Shown here: positions 1 through 5,683 of the stretch, piece by piece
Numbering within the stretch: the stretch's first letter is position 1
Layout: the number at the start of each line of letters is the position of its first letter
DNA from: Bacteroidota bacterium
Lineage (GTDB): Bacteria; Bacteroidota; Ignavibacteria; Ignavibacteriales; Melioribacteraceae
DNA: 5,683 bases
Direction of reading: 5' to 3'
Assembly (NCBI GenBank): GCA_021786655.1
Contig: JAJYMU010000179.1
Location: 1 to 5,683, forward strand
The notes under the pieces: generated by a model
The model's input: only the letters and a program-made list of their open reading frames with translations
What the model was told of the DNA's origin: nothing
Database searches by the model: none
Translations under genes and position numbers: made by a program

Positions 1-1370
1 TCCGACCTGTCTTGCCCTTGCGCTCCAACTTCTGCATACACAACCTCTTGTGTGGCACCCGGCGCCATATCAAATGGACCGGAGACAATATTAATATATC
101 TGTCGCCTTCATGATGATAAACGCCGTCAACCCAGCCGCTTCCGGTTAGTGGATCTCCGCTTAAAGTATATTTGGTTACGGTTCCGCCAAGTTGATCGGG
201 CAATTTGAATAGCTGTGTTGTGTGTCGCGTTGTCTGCATCCCTTGGAAGTAATTATACCACGCCAAAGTTCCTTCAGAATAATTACCTTGTTGAGGACAA
301 ACATAAGAAGTATCCCCACAGTAGAAATGAAAGAACGCGGTCATTTGCAAATTTAGTTTGCCGGAAATTTTTCTTCCGTCGAACATTGCTTGATCTACGA
401 TCGATCCAGAAATCATTGGTCCTTGTAAAAGAACAAAGCCAACGCTGGGCGGATTAGTTCCGTACTGAGCGTTAACGTGATTGGCGGCGTAATAATTATA
501 TCCGAGATTTAGTGATGAATCACTACCGCATAGATCGGCAGCGTAATTTTCAGTCGTTGCGCCAAGATCAATATCGGAGAATAAACAAACATACATGTTA
601 GTAAATGTGTTGTTGCTTTTGTTTATCAGCTTGTACTTTCTGAAAATTGTATTGTTCAAATAGTCGTTGTTGGATTTGTACGCCCAAGCGGTAACTTGTT
701 CTTCAACACCAATTGGCTGCGAGCCGATGAAATAATTTACTGCAATTGCATTTTGGTCGTTCGCTACGTGCCAGAGTGTCTGATCTGCATTTTCGTAACC
801 GGGTATATCAATAGTAGGCTCGTAAATTCCGTTTCCATTTTTGTCGATGAACGGTGCACCGTCACTCACCGGCCATTCGTTCCAATCTTTTTCGTATTGC
901 GCGCGAATTTCTTCGACTGTTCCTTCGCCTAGCGACTGCTCGGTAAGAAGACCATTTGTTTTGTAATCGGGACGAACGCGGTACACACGCACGTTTGATG
1001 CGGACGGATTTTCTGCACTTCCGTCTTTAAATATTCTTCCCGGAGTCATTCCACTGCGATACACTGAACCGCCAACTAGAATCATGTTATTAACCTTAGC
1101 GCCCCAAAGAAGTCCCGACTGGAAGACTGTTGTTTTACCGCTGCCTTTGGGAAATTCAAAACCGTCTTGTCCGGTTGGCCCTATGTCGCTCTGGCTATCA
1201 TTATGAAACCATGTCGAGACATTATTGATGTTCAGCAATTTTGATGATACTGTACCAAGACTTTTGTTCAGAGATTTTGGTTTCTCGCAAGGATAAGTTT
1301 GCGCTACCGTTACATTGAGAAATAAATAACAAGCGAAGAATAAAACTTGAATTGTTGTAACAAACTTCAT
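1..1370 (-). CDS. Large secreted protein A, N-terminal part (paralogue of the upstream gene; C-terminus beyond the window)
   Basis: The frame is open without a stop from an ATG at 1370 to the window edge, giving 456 codons plus two bases; the 3' end is missing. The start is well supported by GGGAGGA at 1380-1374. Residues 1-23 form a signal peptide: a short basic start, a hydrophobic core, and a likely cut after TVA, before Gln24. No lipobox is seen, so it is exported but probably not a lipoprotein. The mature part aligns almost end to end with residues 38-446 of protein B. Shared blocks include SGLLWG (85-90), GGSVYRSGMTPG (100-111), VRVYRVR (127-133), KDWNEWP (161-167), NADQTLW (194-200), FRKYKLINKSN (243-253), NPPSVGF (306-312), SGDPLTGSG (404-412) and SGPFDMAPG (430-438). 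DKNGNG (176-181) resembles a calcium-binding loop. The function is unknown. By analogy with B, a C-terminal sorting domain is expected outside the window, but this is not seen. Confidence 0.9.
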   Translation of the reverse strand, partial: MKFVTTIQVLFFACYLFLNVTVAQTYPCEKPKSLNKSLGTVSSKLLNINNVSTWFHNDSQSDIGPTGQDGFEFPKGSGKTTVFQSGLLWGAKVNNMILVGGSVYRSGMTPGRIFKDGSAENPSASNVRVYRVRPDYKTNGLLTEQSLGEGTVEEIRAQYEKDWNEWPVSDGAPFIDKNGNGIYEPTIDIPGYENADQTLWHVANDQNAIAVNYFIGSQPIGVEEQVTAWAYKSNNDYLNNTIFRKYKLINKSNNTFTNMYVCLFSDIDLGATTENYAADLCGSDSSLNLGYNYYAANHVNAQYGTNPPSVGFVLLQGPMISGSIVDQAMFDGRKISGKLNLQMTAFFHFYCGDTSYVCPQQGNYSEGTLAWYNYFQGMQTTRHTTQLFKLPDQLGGTVTKYTLSGDPLTGSGWVDGVYHHEGDRYINIVSGPFDMAPGATQEVVYAEVGAQGQDRS

Positions 1371-1373
1371 ACT

Positions 1374-1380
1374 TCCTCCC
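1374..1380 (-). promoter_or_regulatory. Strong Shine-Dalgarno sequence of protein A
   Basis: Reading on the minus strand, GGGAGGA lies three bases before the ATG at 1370, with the GGAGG core four bases from it. This fixes the start codon. The flanking bases CTTC (1384-1381) and GAAG (1375-1372) could pair, which would place GGGAG in a five-base loop; whether that small hairpin forms is unknown. Confidence 0.8.
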
Positions 1381-1393
1381 GAAGCTTGGTAAT

Positions 1394-1422
1394 CAATTTA
1401 TAGGTTTCTGTTCCAAATGCAA
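1394..1422 (-). promoter_or_regulatory. Candidate promoter of protein A (TTG-N19-TAAATTG)
   Basis: On the minus strand a TTG (1422-1420) is followed after exactly 19 bases by TAAATTG (1400-1394), with ATT or GATT continuing downstream. This resembles the -33 TTG / -7 TAnnTTTG layout known for the Bacteroidota primary sigma factor, though the -7 box is one T short of consensus. The same TTG-N19-TAAATTGATT arrangement stands before the paralogous gene B, which strengthens it. If it is real, transcription would begin about 15-20 bases before the ATG, leaving a very short leader. Confidence 0.45.
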
Positions 1423-1448
1423 CAGCATTTAATTGGTATATTCAAGCT

Positions 1449-1470
1449 GAAATCCTTTCAACGGGATTTC
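1449..1470. repeat. Perfect 7-bp inverted repeat between genes B and A
   Basis: GAAATCC (1449-1455) and GGATTTC (1464-1470) are exact reverse complements around an 8-base spacer, TTTCAACG on the plus strand. As RNA from gene B the hairpin would begin 25 bases after the stop codon. No T-run follows it on either strand, so it is not a standard Rho-independent terminator. It also lies just upstream of the putative promoter of gene A. It could be a 3'-end-stabilising hairpin for the B transcript, a weak pause site, or an operator. The role is not known. Confidence 0.5.
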
Positions 1471-1495
1471 GCGAAGAGGTAAACACAGACTTTAT

Positions 1496-4075
1496 TTAAT
1501 ATCCAAACCAATCCACAACCGTTTGTTCTTGAACAATGGCAAGTTTTAGAATTTTTGTCTTTCCGATATCGGGCAATTCAATGTAAACAATATATAATCC
1601 GCTTGCCGCTTCGTATCGTGATTCGTTCAGAAGATCCCACCTCAAAAACTCATCGGGAGAATTTTTCTCAAGCGTACGCACAAGTTGTCCAGCTAAATTA
1701 AAAATTCTTATTGTCGCTCTCTGCGGCAGATGAGTGAACGTAACAATTTTTTCATACTTGTTCGTTTCCATTCTGTTGGCGCCGTAATACGGATTTGGAA
1801 ACACATTTATAGAATTGATGTCTTGCTGTGCAAGTTTCTGATTGTAAACCGGCGCGGAAGTTTTGAACTGATAAACATCCTTTTCACTCAATTGATTTGA
1901 TGAACTGTCTTTCACTTTTAAGATGAATCCATCAGTTACGATATAATCATTATCACCAAGTAAGTTGGCCTGATTAGCAAGGATGGTTTTGTTGGCGGTA
2001 ATATCATAAAGTGAAAACAAAACTGAACCGTTAGTTTTACGGAATGTCACTTCGTAACTATCGCCATTTAGTTTTGTCGGATCAACAATGAAGGCATTCA
2101 CTTTGCCGGCGGAAGAACCCGAAACATGTGTCGCCGTAATCGAATCACCATAATTGTAACCGTACCTAACGCCGGGCGGCGGCGCTTGCGGTTTTATCCG
2201 TATCATTTTGAATCCGCTCTCTTGTGTTCTTGGTGTTACGGCTTTGTCGGTATAACTATATTGGGTTACGCCGAAGCAGTAATCATTGCCGTTGGCAAGC
2301 GGTTCATTGCGGAGATAATCTTTCGTGATTGAAAAAAATCTTTGCACGCCGGAATCGGAACCGAACTTGCTGACTCTTTGCAGAATTGTGCCGCCGACAG
2401 GGTCATAATAGTAATCAAGTATTTTCCCAATGCCGTCAACCTTATCGAAAGTTGCGATAAGCTTTCCATCGCTAAATTTCGATGTAATGTTTGGAAACTG
2501 ATAAACATTATAACCCTGGAATCCGTAAAAATAATTTCCGTTTTCGATTTGATTAGTGCGAGTTGTATCTTCTCCCCATTTCAAAACAATTTGATTTTGC
2601 AAAGCAGTCGCCGAAACCGAAGGCACTGTGTAACTCATAAAAGATGTTGCCTTTCCAGAAAATGCCATTTTTGCAAATGCAGAATAAGTTTTCATAAAAG
2701 TAATTGCGTTAAGATAATCTACTCCATCAGTAACCCCGCCTGCAACTTCGGCAAATATTATTTCTTGCGTATCACCCGGCGCCATATTGAACGGACCTGA
2801 GCAAACCATCAATCGATGATCGCCAGGGGCATCGTTAAAGGTGCTGGAAAATCTGGCACCGCCGATGAATCCTGTTCCAGTTACCGGATCTCCAGAATAT
2901 GGAAATTTAGTCGTTCCCGGCCCCATATTCTCTGGCAGCGGATGAGGAGTTCCGCCACCTAGCAAACCTTGCATCATATTATACAATTGAAGAGAACCCT
3001 GATAACTATCTCCGGGTGGATCCCCTTCCTGGTAGCAGCATTTATACATCCAGCTGAAAGCTGTCATCGGCAAATTTTTCTTTCCGGAAATTCTTCTATT
3101 CTCGAAATAGGCAACATCTTTTGGACCTCCGTTAACAATCGGCCCACGCAGCAAACAGAATCCAACCGACGGCGGATTTAGCGGATAATAAACTGCATCC
3201 TTAGATTTGGCGTTATAAACATATCCAAGGTCAAGCGTTGTGTCGCATCCAACGTAATCGTCTCCGGCATCGCCGAGATCGGGATCCGACCAGATACCGA
3301 GATACATTTCCTTAAAATCATTTTTGCTTTTATTGATCAATAAATATTTTTTGAAAATTATATTGCCCATTGGAGCCAATCCTTGGTAACCCCAAACTGT
3401 GGTCTGCATCTCTATTCCGAACGGAAGAGCGCCGTATAAATCTTTTGTTTGATTGGAATCAAGATCGTTAGCAACAAACCAAAGCGTTTGATCTGCACCG
3501 AGTACTCCGGGATGATCTACGGTGGGAACGTATCTACCGTCGCCGTCAACATCTTCGTATGGCGCTCCATTGCTTGCTGGCCATTCATTCCAATCTTTTT
3601 TATACTGATCATAAATTTCTTTCGCCGATTTTCCTTCGTCTGCTGCTTCCATGCTTAAATCAGCAGTTGTATAATCTCTGCGAACTCTGAAGACTCTGAC
3701 ATCAGGAGAGTTTGTATCTTCAGCTGTTCCGTTATCCAAAATTTTCCCGGGTTTTAATCCGGTTCTGTATGCCGAACCTCCGGTTCTAATTTGCCCGTTA
3801 ACTTTTCCGCCCCAAAGCAAACCGGAGCTATAAACTGCTGTTTTACCCGTTCCTTTAGGATAAAAAAGCCCGGAATTCCAATTGGTATTTATATCTCCAA
3901 TACCGTCTCTATAAATGAACGTCGAGATTTGGTTGATGTTGAATTTGGCATAACTCGCCGCGTCGGAAGTTAACCTGAACTCATCGATTTTCTTTTGAGG
4001 AAAGATTGCCGAAATAAAAACGAAAAGATGAACCAGAATCAGAAATTTCTTTTCAATAACTATATTTGAACCCAC
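1496..4075 (-). CDS. Large secreted protein B with C-terminal FlgD-like / T9SS-type sorting domain
   Basis: The protein has 859 residues and starts at GTG (4075-4073). This is the first usual start after an in-frame stop at 4108-4106, and GGGGA lies seven bases upstream. Residues 1-26 look like a Sec signal peptide (IEKK, then a hydrophobic stretch at 11-25) without a lipobox. Residues 38-446 form the region shared with protein A, with a calcium-loop-like DVDGDG at 175-180. Residues 485-630 look like a fibronectin III-type beta domain (IVLKW, GYNVYQ). Residues 640-740 look like a further beta-rich segment (DPTKLNGDSYEVTF). Residues 757-848 form the sorting-type domain: VFPNPYYG, IRIFNLAGQLVRTL, RWDL, ASGLYIVYIE, KILKLAIV. 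Such domains usually direct export across the outer membrane by T9SS, with later removal or surface anchoring. No catalytic motif is seen. Similar proteins are common in Ignavibacteria-type genomes and lack a known function. A ten-residue tail ending WFGY follows the domain. Confidence 0.93.
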   Translation of the reverse strand: MGSNIVIEKKFLILVHLFVFISAIFPQKKIDEFRLTSDAASYAKFNINQISTFIYRDGIGDINTNWNSGLFYPKGTGKTAVYSSGLLWGGKVNGQIRTGGSAYRTGLKPGKILDNGTAEDTNSPDVRVFRVRRDYTTADLSMEAADEGKSAKEIYDQYKKDWNEWPASNGAPYEDVDGDGRYVPTVDHPGVLGADQTLWFVANDLDSNQTKDLYGALPFGIEMQTTVWGYQGLAPMGNIIFKKYLLINKSKNDFKEMYLGIWSDPDLGDAGDDYVGCDTTLDLGYVYNAKSKDAVYYPLNPPSVGFCLLRGPIVNGGPKDVAYFENRRISGKKNLPMTAFSWMYKCCYQEGDPPGDSYQGSLQLYNMMQGLLGGGTPHPLPENMGPGTTKFPYSGDPVTGTGFIGGARFSSTFNDAPGDHRLMVCSGPFNMAPGDTQEIIFAEVAGGVTDGVDYLNAITFMKTYSAFAKMAFSGKATSFMSYTVPSVSATALQNQIVLKWGEDTTRTNQIENGNYFYGFQGYNVYQFPNITSKFSDGKLIATFDKVDGIGKILDYYYDPVGGTILQRVSKFGSDSGVQRFFSITKDYLRNEPLANGNDYCFGVTQYSYTDKAVTPRTQESGFKMIRIKPQAPPPGVRYGYNYGDSITATHVSGSSAGKVNAFIVDPTKLNGDSYEVTFRKTNGSVLFSLYDITANKTILANQANLLGDNDYIVTDGFILKVKDSSSNQLSEKDVYQFKTSAPVYNQKLAQQDINSINVFPNPYYGANRMETNKYEKIVTFTHLPQRATIRIFNLAGQLVRTLEKNSPDEFLRWDLLNESRYEAASGLYIVYIELPDIGKTKILKLAIVQEQTVVDWFGY

Positions 4076-4088
4076 CGGAGTATCCCCG
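4076..4088 (-). promoter_or_regulatory. Ribosome-binding-site hairpin before the GTG start of protein B
   Basis: Reading on the minus strand, CGGGG (4088-4084) can pair with CTCCG (4080-4076) across an ATA loop, giving five pairs with one G-U. The GGGGA that would serve as the Shine-Dalgarno sequence is inside this stem, and the stem ends directly against the GTG start. This may lower or regulate translation of B. The hairpin is small, its triloop is tight, and its stability was not calculated. Confidence 0.4.
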
Positions 4089-4101
4089 TAAACTTGAGAA
4101 T

Positions 4102-4130
4102 CAATTTAGAAAAGAATCTCTAATATTCAA
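4102..4130 (-). promoter_or_regulatory. Candidate promoter of protein B (TTG-N19-TAAATTG)
   Basis: A TTG (4130-4128) is separated by exactly 19 bases from TAAATTG (4108-4102) on the minus strand. TAAATTGATT is identical to the copy before gene A and lies at nearly the same distance from the start codon (33 versus 30 bases from its first base). CAAG and TT also match shortly downstream. This fits the Bacteroidota-type -33/-7 layout, with the -7 box one T short of TAnnTTTG. It implies that B can be transcribed independently of hemW. Confidence 0.45.
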
Positions 4131-4140
4131 GGTAATAATT

Positions 4141-4151
4141 GGTTGTCAACC
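4141..4151. repeat. 11-bp palindrome GGTTGTCAACC between hemW and gene B
   Basis: GGTTG and CAACC are perfect inverted half-sites around a single central base, 11 bases after the hemW stop and just upstream of the candidate promoter of gene B. A one-base spacer cannot form an RNA hairpin with full pairing, so a DNA-level operator is the more natural reading. Alternatively, the GGTT of the minus strand could pair with the AACC at the hemW end. A chance origin is possible for a site this short. Confidence 0.3.
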
Positions 4152-4162
4152 GGAAAGCGGGT

Positions 4163-5293
4163 TCAAGATAACTTGGAAAGTATTTCATCGCAAATTGCGT
4201 AACCTTTTGCCGTGAAGGAAAGAAACATTTCTTTTTCGATTAGAAAATTTTCTTGTTTCAGCTGATCCAACAATTTCTGATTCCGATCGAACCAGTTTTT
4301 TCCGAAAATATTTTCCAGTTCAACTAAATCCAAACCCTTGCTGCGGAGAGCAAGCATTACATATTCATCAAGCATTTCATTTGGCGACAAAACTTCTTCG
4401 CCAATCTTGGCATGACCTTTCAAATCAACCGACTTGTTGTAAAATGTCAGCGGGGAATAATTCCACCAGCGTTTTCCGTCAACAAATGAATGTGCGGAAG
4501 TGCCGAAGCTTAAGTAATCTTGATAACGCCAGTATGCATTGTTGTGGATGCACTCAAATCCGTCGCGTGCAAAGTTCGAGACTTCGTACTGACTGAATCC
4601 GTTCCGCTCTAAAAAATCAATTGTCGTTTCATAAAGGTCAGCGTCATAATCTTCATCTTGCATTTTCACCTTTCCGTCAAGAACCATTTTGTTAAGAATC
4701 GTCCCTCGCTCTAGAATTAAACTGTAAGCGGATAAATGTTTGATCGGAAGTTTGATAGCTTGTTCAAGATTTCTTTTCCATTTTTCTTTTGTTTGTCCGG
4801 GCAAGTTGAAAATCAAATCGAGACTAACGTTTTCGAAACCGGTTTCTGCCGCATCATTGACCGTTCTGATTGCCGTTTCGGCATTGTGAATGCGAGTTAG
4901 GAATTTCAATTCGTCTTCATCAAACGATTGAATACCAATGCTGATCCGGTTGATGCCCGTGTCTCTGAACTTAGCAAGTTTCTGTTTATCAACCGTGCCG
5001 GGATTAGTCTCCATAGTTATTTCGGCTTTATCCGAAACGTTGAAACTTTTTCTAACATGATCAATAATTTCCAAAATGTATTGCGGTTCCATGAAAGACG
5101 GTGTTCCGCCGCCGAAGTATATTGAAATAATGTTTCTATCACGCGAATACTGATTCGAGTAGAAATTAATTTCCTTCTTCAGAGAAGTTAAATAGGAAGA
5201 AACGTTTTCATACGAAATGATGGAATAGAAATCACAGTAAATACATTTGTGATCGCAAAAAGGAATATGGATGTAAATCGCGGTGTCTTTCAA
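4163..5293 (-). CDS. hemW: HemW, radical SAM protein (heme chaperone, HemN-like)
   Basis: The 376-residue length matches the family (about 380). The N-terminus, IYIHIPFCDHKCIYCDFYS, carries the radical SAM CxxxCxxC triad at Cys13, Cys17 and Cys20. It is followed by Asp-Phe rather than the Gly-Cys typical of true coproporphyrinogen oxidase HemN, which is why HemW is called. Other family blocks are YFGGGTPS (59-66), ETNPGT (95-100), GINRISIGIQSFD (113-125), DLIFNLPGQT (159-168), LSAYSLILERGT (187-198), YEVSNFA (236-242) and HNNAYWRYQDYLSFGTSAHS (250-269). HemW proteins bind a 4Fe-4S cluster and S-adenosylmethionine in the cytoplasm and are thought to deliver heme to respiratory enzymes; many databases still name them coproporphyrinogen III oxidase. 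The start is TTG at 5293-5291: an in-frame TGA lies only one codon upstream and the family N-terminus begins here. No strong Shine-Dalgarno sequence is visible. The stop is TGA. It is isolated from other heme genes in this window. Confidence 0.95.
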   Translation of the reverse strand: MKDTAIYIHIPFCDHKCIYCDFYSIISYENVSSYLTSLKKEINFYSNQYSRDRNIISIYFGGGTPSFMEPQYILEIIDHVRKSFNVSDKAEITMETNPGTVDKQKLAKFRDTGINRISIGIQSFDEDELKFLTRIHNAETAIRTVNDAAETGFENVSLDLIFNLPGQTKEKWKRNLEQAIKLPIKHLSAYSLILERGTILNKMVLDGKVKMQDEDYDADLYETTIDFLERNGFSQYEVSNFARDGFECIHNNAYWRYQDYLSFGTSAHSFVDGKRWWNYSPLTFYNKSVDLKGHAKIGEEVLSPNEMLDEYVMLALRSKGLDLVELENIFGKNWFDRNQKLLDQLKQENFLIEKEMFLSFTAKGYAICDEILSKLS

Positions 5294-5318
5294 AACTCAA
5301 CTTTATTAAATCTTCGGA

Positions 5319-5326
5319 CAAAGATA
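5319..5326 (-). promoter_or_regulatory. Candidate -7 promoter box of hemW (TATCTTTG)
   Basis: TATCTTTG on the minus strand matches TAnnTTTG exactly and lies 25 bases before the TTG start of hemW. Because a terminator stands immediately upstream, hemW needs its own promoter, and this is the best candidate in the gap. No TTG is found at the expected -33 distance, and the box overlaps the end of the terminator T-run, so support is partial. Confidence 0.35.
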
Positions 5327-5353
5327 AAAAAGAAAGGGGCTTATTCAGCCCCT
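5326..5353 (-). terminator. Rho-independent terminator after the beta-barrel gene
   Basis: On the minus strand AGGGGCT (5353-5347), a five-base loop, and AGCCCCT (5341-5335) form a perfect 7-bp GC-rich stem. It is followed directly by a T-rich run, TTCTTTTTT (5334-5326). It lies 25 bases after the stop codon of the outer-membrane protein gene and separates that transcript from hemW. Confidence 0.9.
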
Positions 5354-5378
5354 ATGTCAAAAAGTTTTTTATTTCAAA

Positions 5379-5683
5379 TTAGAAACCAAAAGAAACACCC
5401 GCAGTAGCGGTGCTGGTTTTTGCAAGTTTATAATCAACGTTAATATTTACAACCGCTAGGTGCAGATTAAATCCGACAACTGCGGAACTTGAATTGTCAC
5501 CATCTATATCAAACGAAATTTTCACCGGAGGCACCGGAACTCCGTTTACTGTTTGATTCGATTGGTAATTATATGAAACGGTGGTTTTGGAGGTTTCCAT
5601 TGTTAATCCAACATAAGGCGTAATGGATACAATAAATCCGAAAGTTTTGCTAGCATAAACTCCATATTGAGTTGCATCGCTTT
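5379..5683 (-). CDS. Outer-membrane beta-barrel-like protein, C-terminal fragment
   Basis: The frame is open from the right edge of the window to a TAA at 5379-5381, giving the last 100 residues; the start lies outside. An internal ATG at 5600 is not the true start, because the reading frame and the strand pattern continue upstream of it (YGVYASKTFGF, then ITPYVGLTMETSKTTV). The sequence alternates hydrophobic and polar residues in short strands separated by loops rich in Asn, Asp, Ser and Gly. It ends in GVSFGF, a C-terminal aromatic residue typical of the beta-signal used by the BAM machinery. The end (ISFDIDGDNSSSA, VGFNLHLAVVNINVDYKLAK) resembles Bacteroidota barrel proteins of the DUF6588 type, but that family name comes from memory and is tentative. 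It is followed by a terminator, so it ends its transcription unit. Confidence 0.8.
   Translation of the reverse strand, partial: SDATQYGVYASKTFGFIVSITPYVGLTMETSKTTVSYNYQSNQTVNGVPVPPVKISFDIDGDNSSSAVVGFNLHLAVVNINVDYKLAKTSTATAGVSFGF

Noticed and set aside
215..932. Two plus-strand open frames (215-457 and 696-932)
   Set aside because: Both are antisense to protein A, whose minus-strand frame is open over the whole region and aligns with its paralogue.
1449..1470. Possible CRISPR repeat, since the inverted repeat has a GTTGAAA-like loop
   Set aside because: Only one copy is present, with no spacer-repeat periodicity and no cas genes in the window.
2266..2508. 80-codon minus-strand frame in another phase inside protein B
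   Set aside because: It overlaps continuous coding sequence of B in a different phase and has no independent start signal; it is a shadow frame, not evidence of a frameshift.
2342..2800. 152-codon open frame on the plus strand
   Set aside because: It lies wholly antisense to protein B, whose translation is coherent throughout with recognisable domains. The antisense product is rich in Cys, Arg and Ile with no domain-like pattern, and no ribosome-binding site supports it.
4163..5293. Calling this gene hemN (oxygen-independent coproporphyrinogen III oxidase)
   Set aside because: The cluster motif is CxxxCxxCDF and the length is 376 residues, both typical of HemW; HemN is longer (about 450 residues) and carries a fourth Cys after CxxC-G.
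5379..5600. A short complete 73-residue gene starting at the ATG at 5600
   Set aside because: The same frame stays open to the window edge with a matching beta-strand pattern, so this ATG is an internal Met of a longer barrel protein.

Overview
The window is about 5.7 kb and every gene in it reads on the minus strand. It carries two complete and two partial genes. In transcription order (high to low coordinates) they are: the C-terminal end of an outer-membrane beta-barrel-like protein; hemW, a radical SAM protein; a complete 859-residue secreted protein (here 'protein B') with a C-terminal FlgD-like / type IX secretion (T9SS)-type sorting domain; and the N-terminal 456 residues of a tandem paralogue of B ('protein A'), which runs off the left edge.

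The content suggests a member of the Bacteroidota/Chlorobi/Ignavibacteria side of the FCB group, with an Ignavibacteria-like organism the best guess. The grounds are the sorting domain of B (VFPNPYYG, then IRIFNLAGQLVRTL, then ASGLYIVYIE), the large exported proteins with no recognisable catalytic domain, an outer-membrane protein ending in Phe, and promoter-like elements of TTG-N19-TAnn(T)TTG form. This is an inference from protein style; no rRNA or tRNA is present to settle it.

Layout: 5379-5683, beta-barrel fragment, followed by a clear Rho-independent terminator (5326-5353). 4163-5293, hemW, starting at TTG. 4076-4162, an 87-base gap with a palindrome, a promoter-like element and a small hairpin that pairs the ribosome-binding site of B. 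1496-4075, protein B, starting at GTG. 1371-1495, a 125-base gap with a perfect 7-bp inverted repeat and a second copy of the promoter-like element. 1-1370, protein A, starting at ATG behind a strong Shine-Dalgarno sequence. No stretch longer than 300 bases lacks a gene.

The genes do not look like one pathway. hemW is a housekeeping gene between envelope genes. A and B are clear duplicates that are matched in coding sequence and, in part, in their upstream elements, so each probably has its own promoter. The most interesting points are this duplicated promoter/leader, the different start and ribosome-binding-site design of the two copies, and the unknown function of the family. No CRISPR array, mobile element, RNA gene or defence system was seen.
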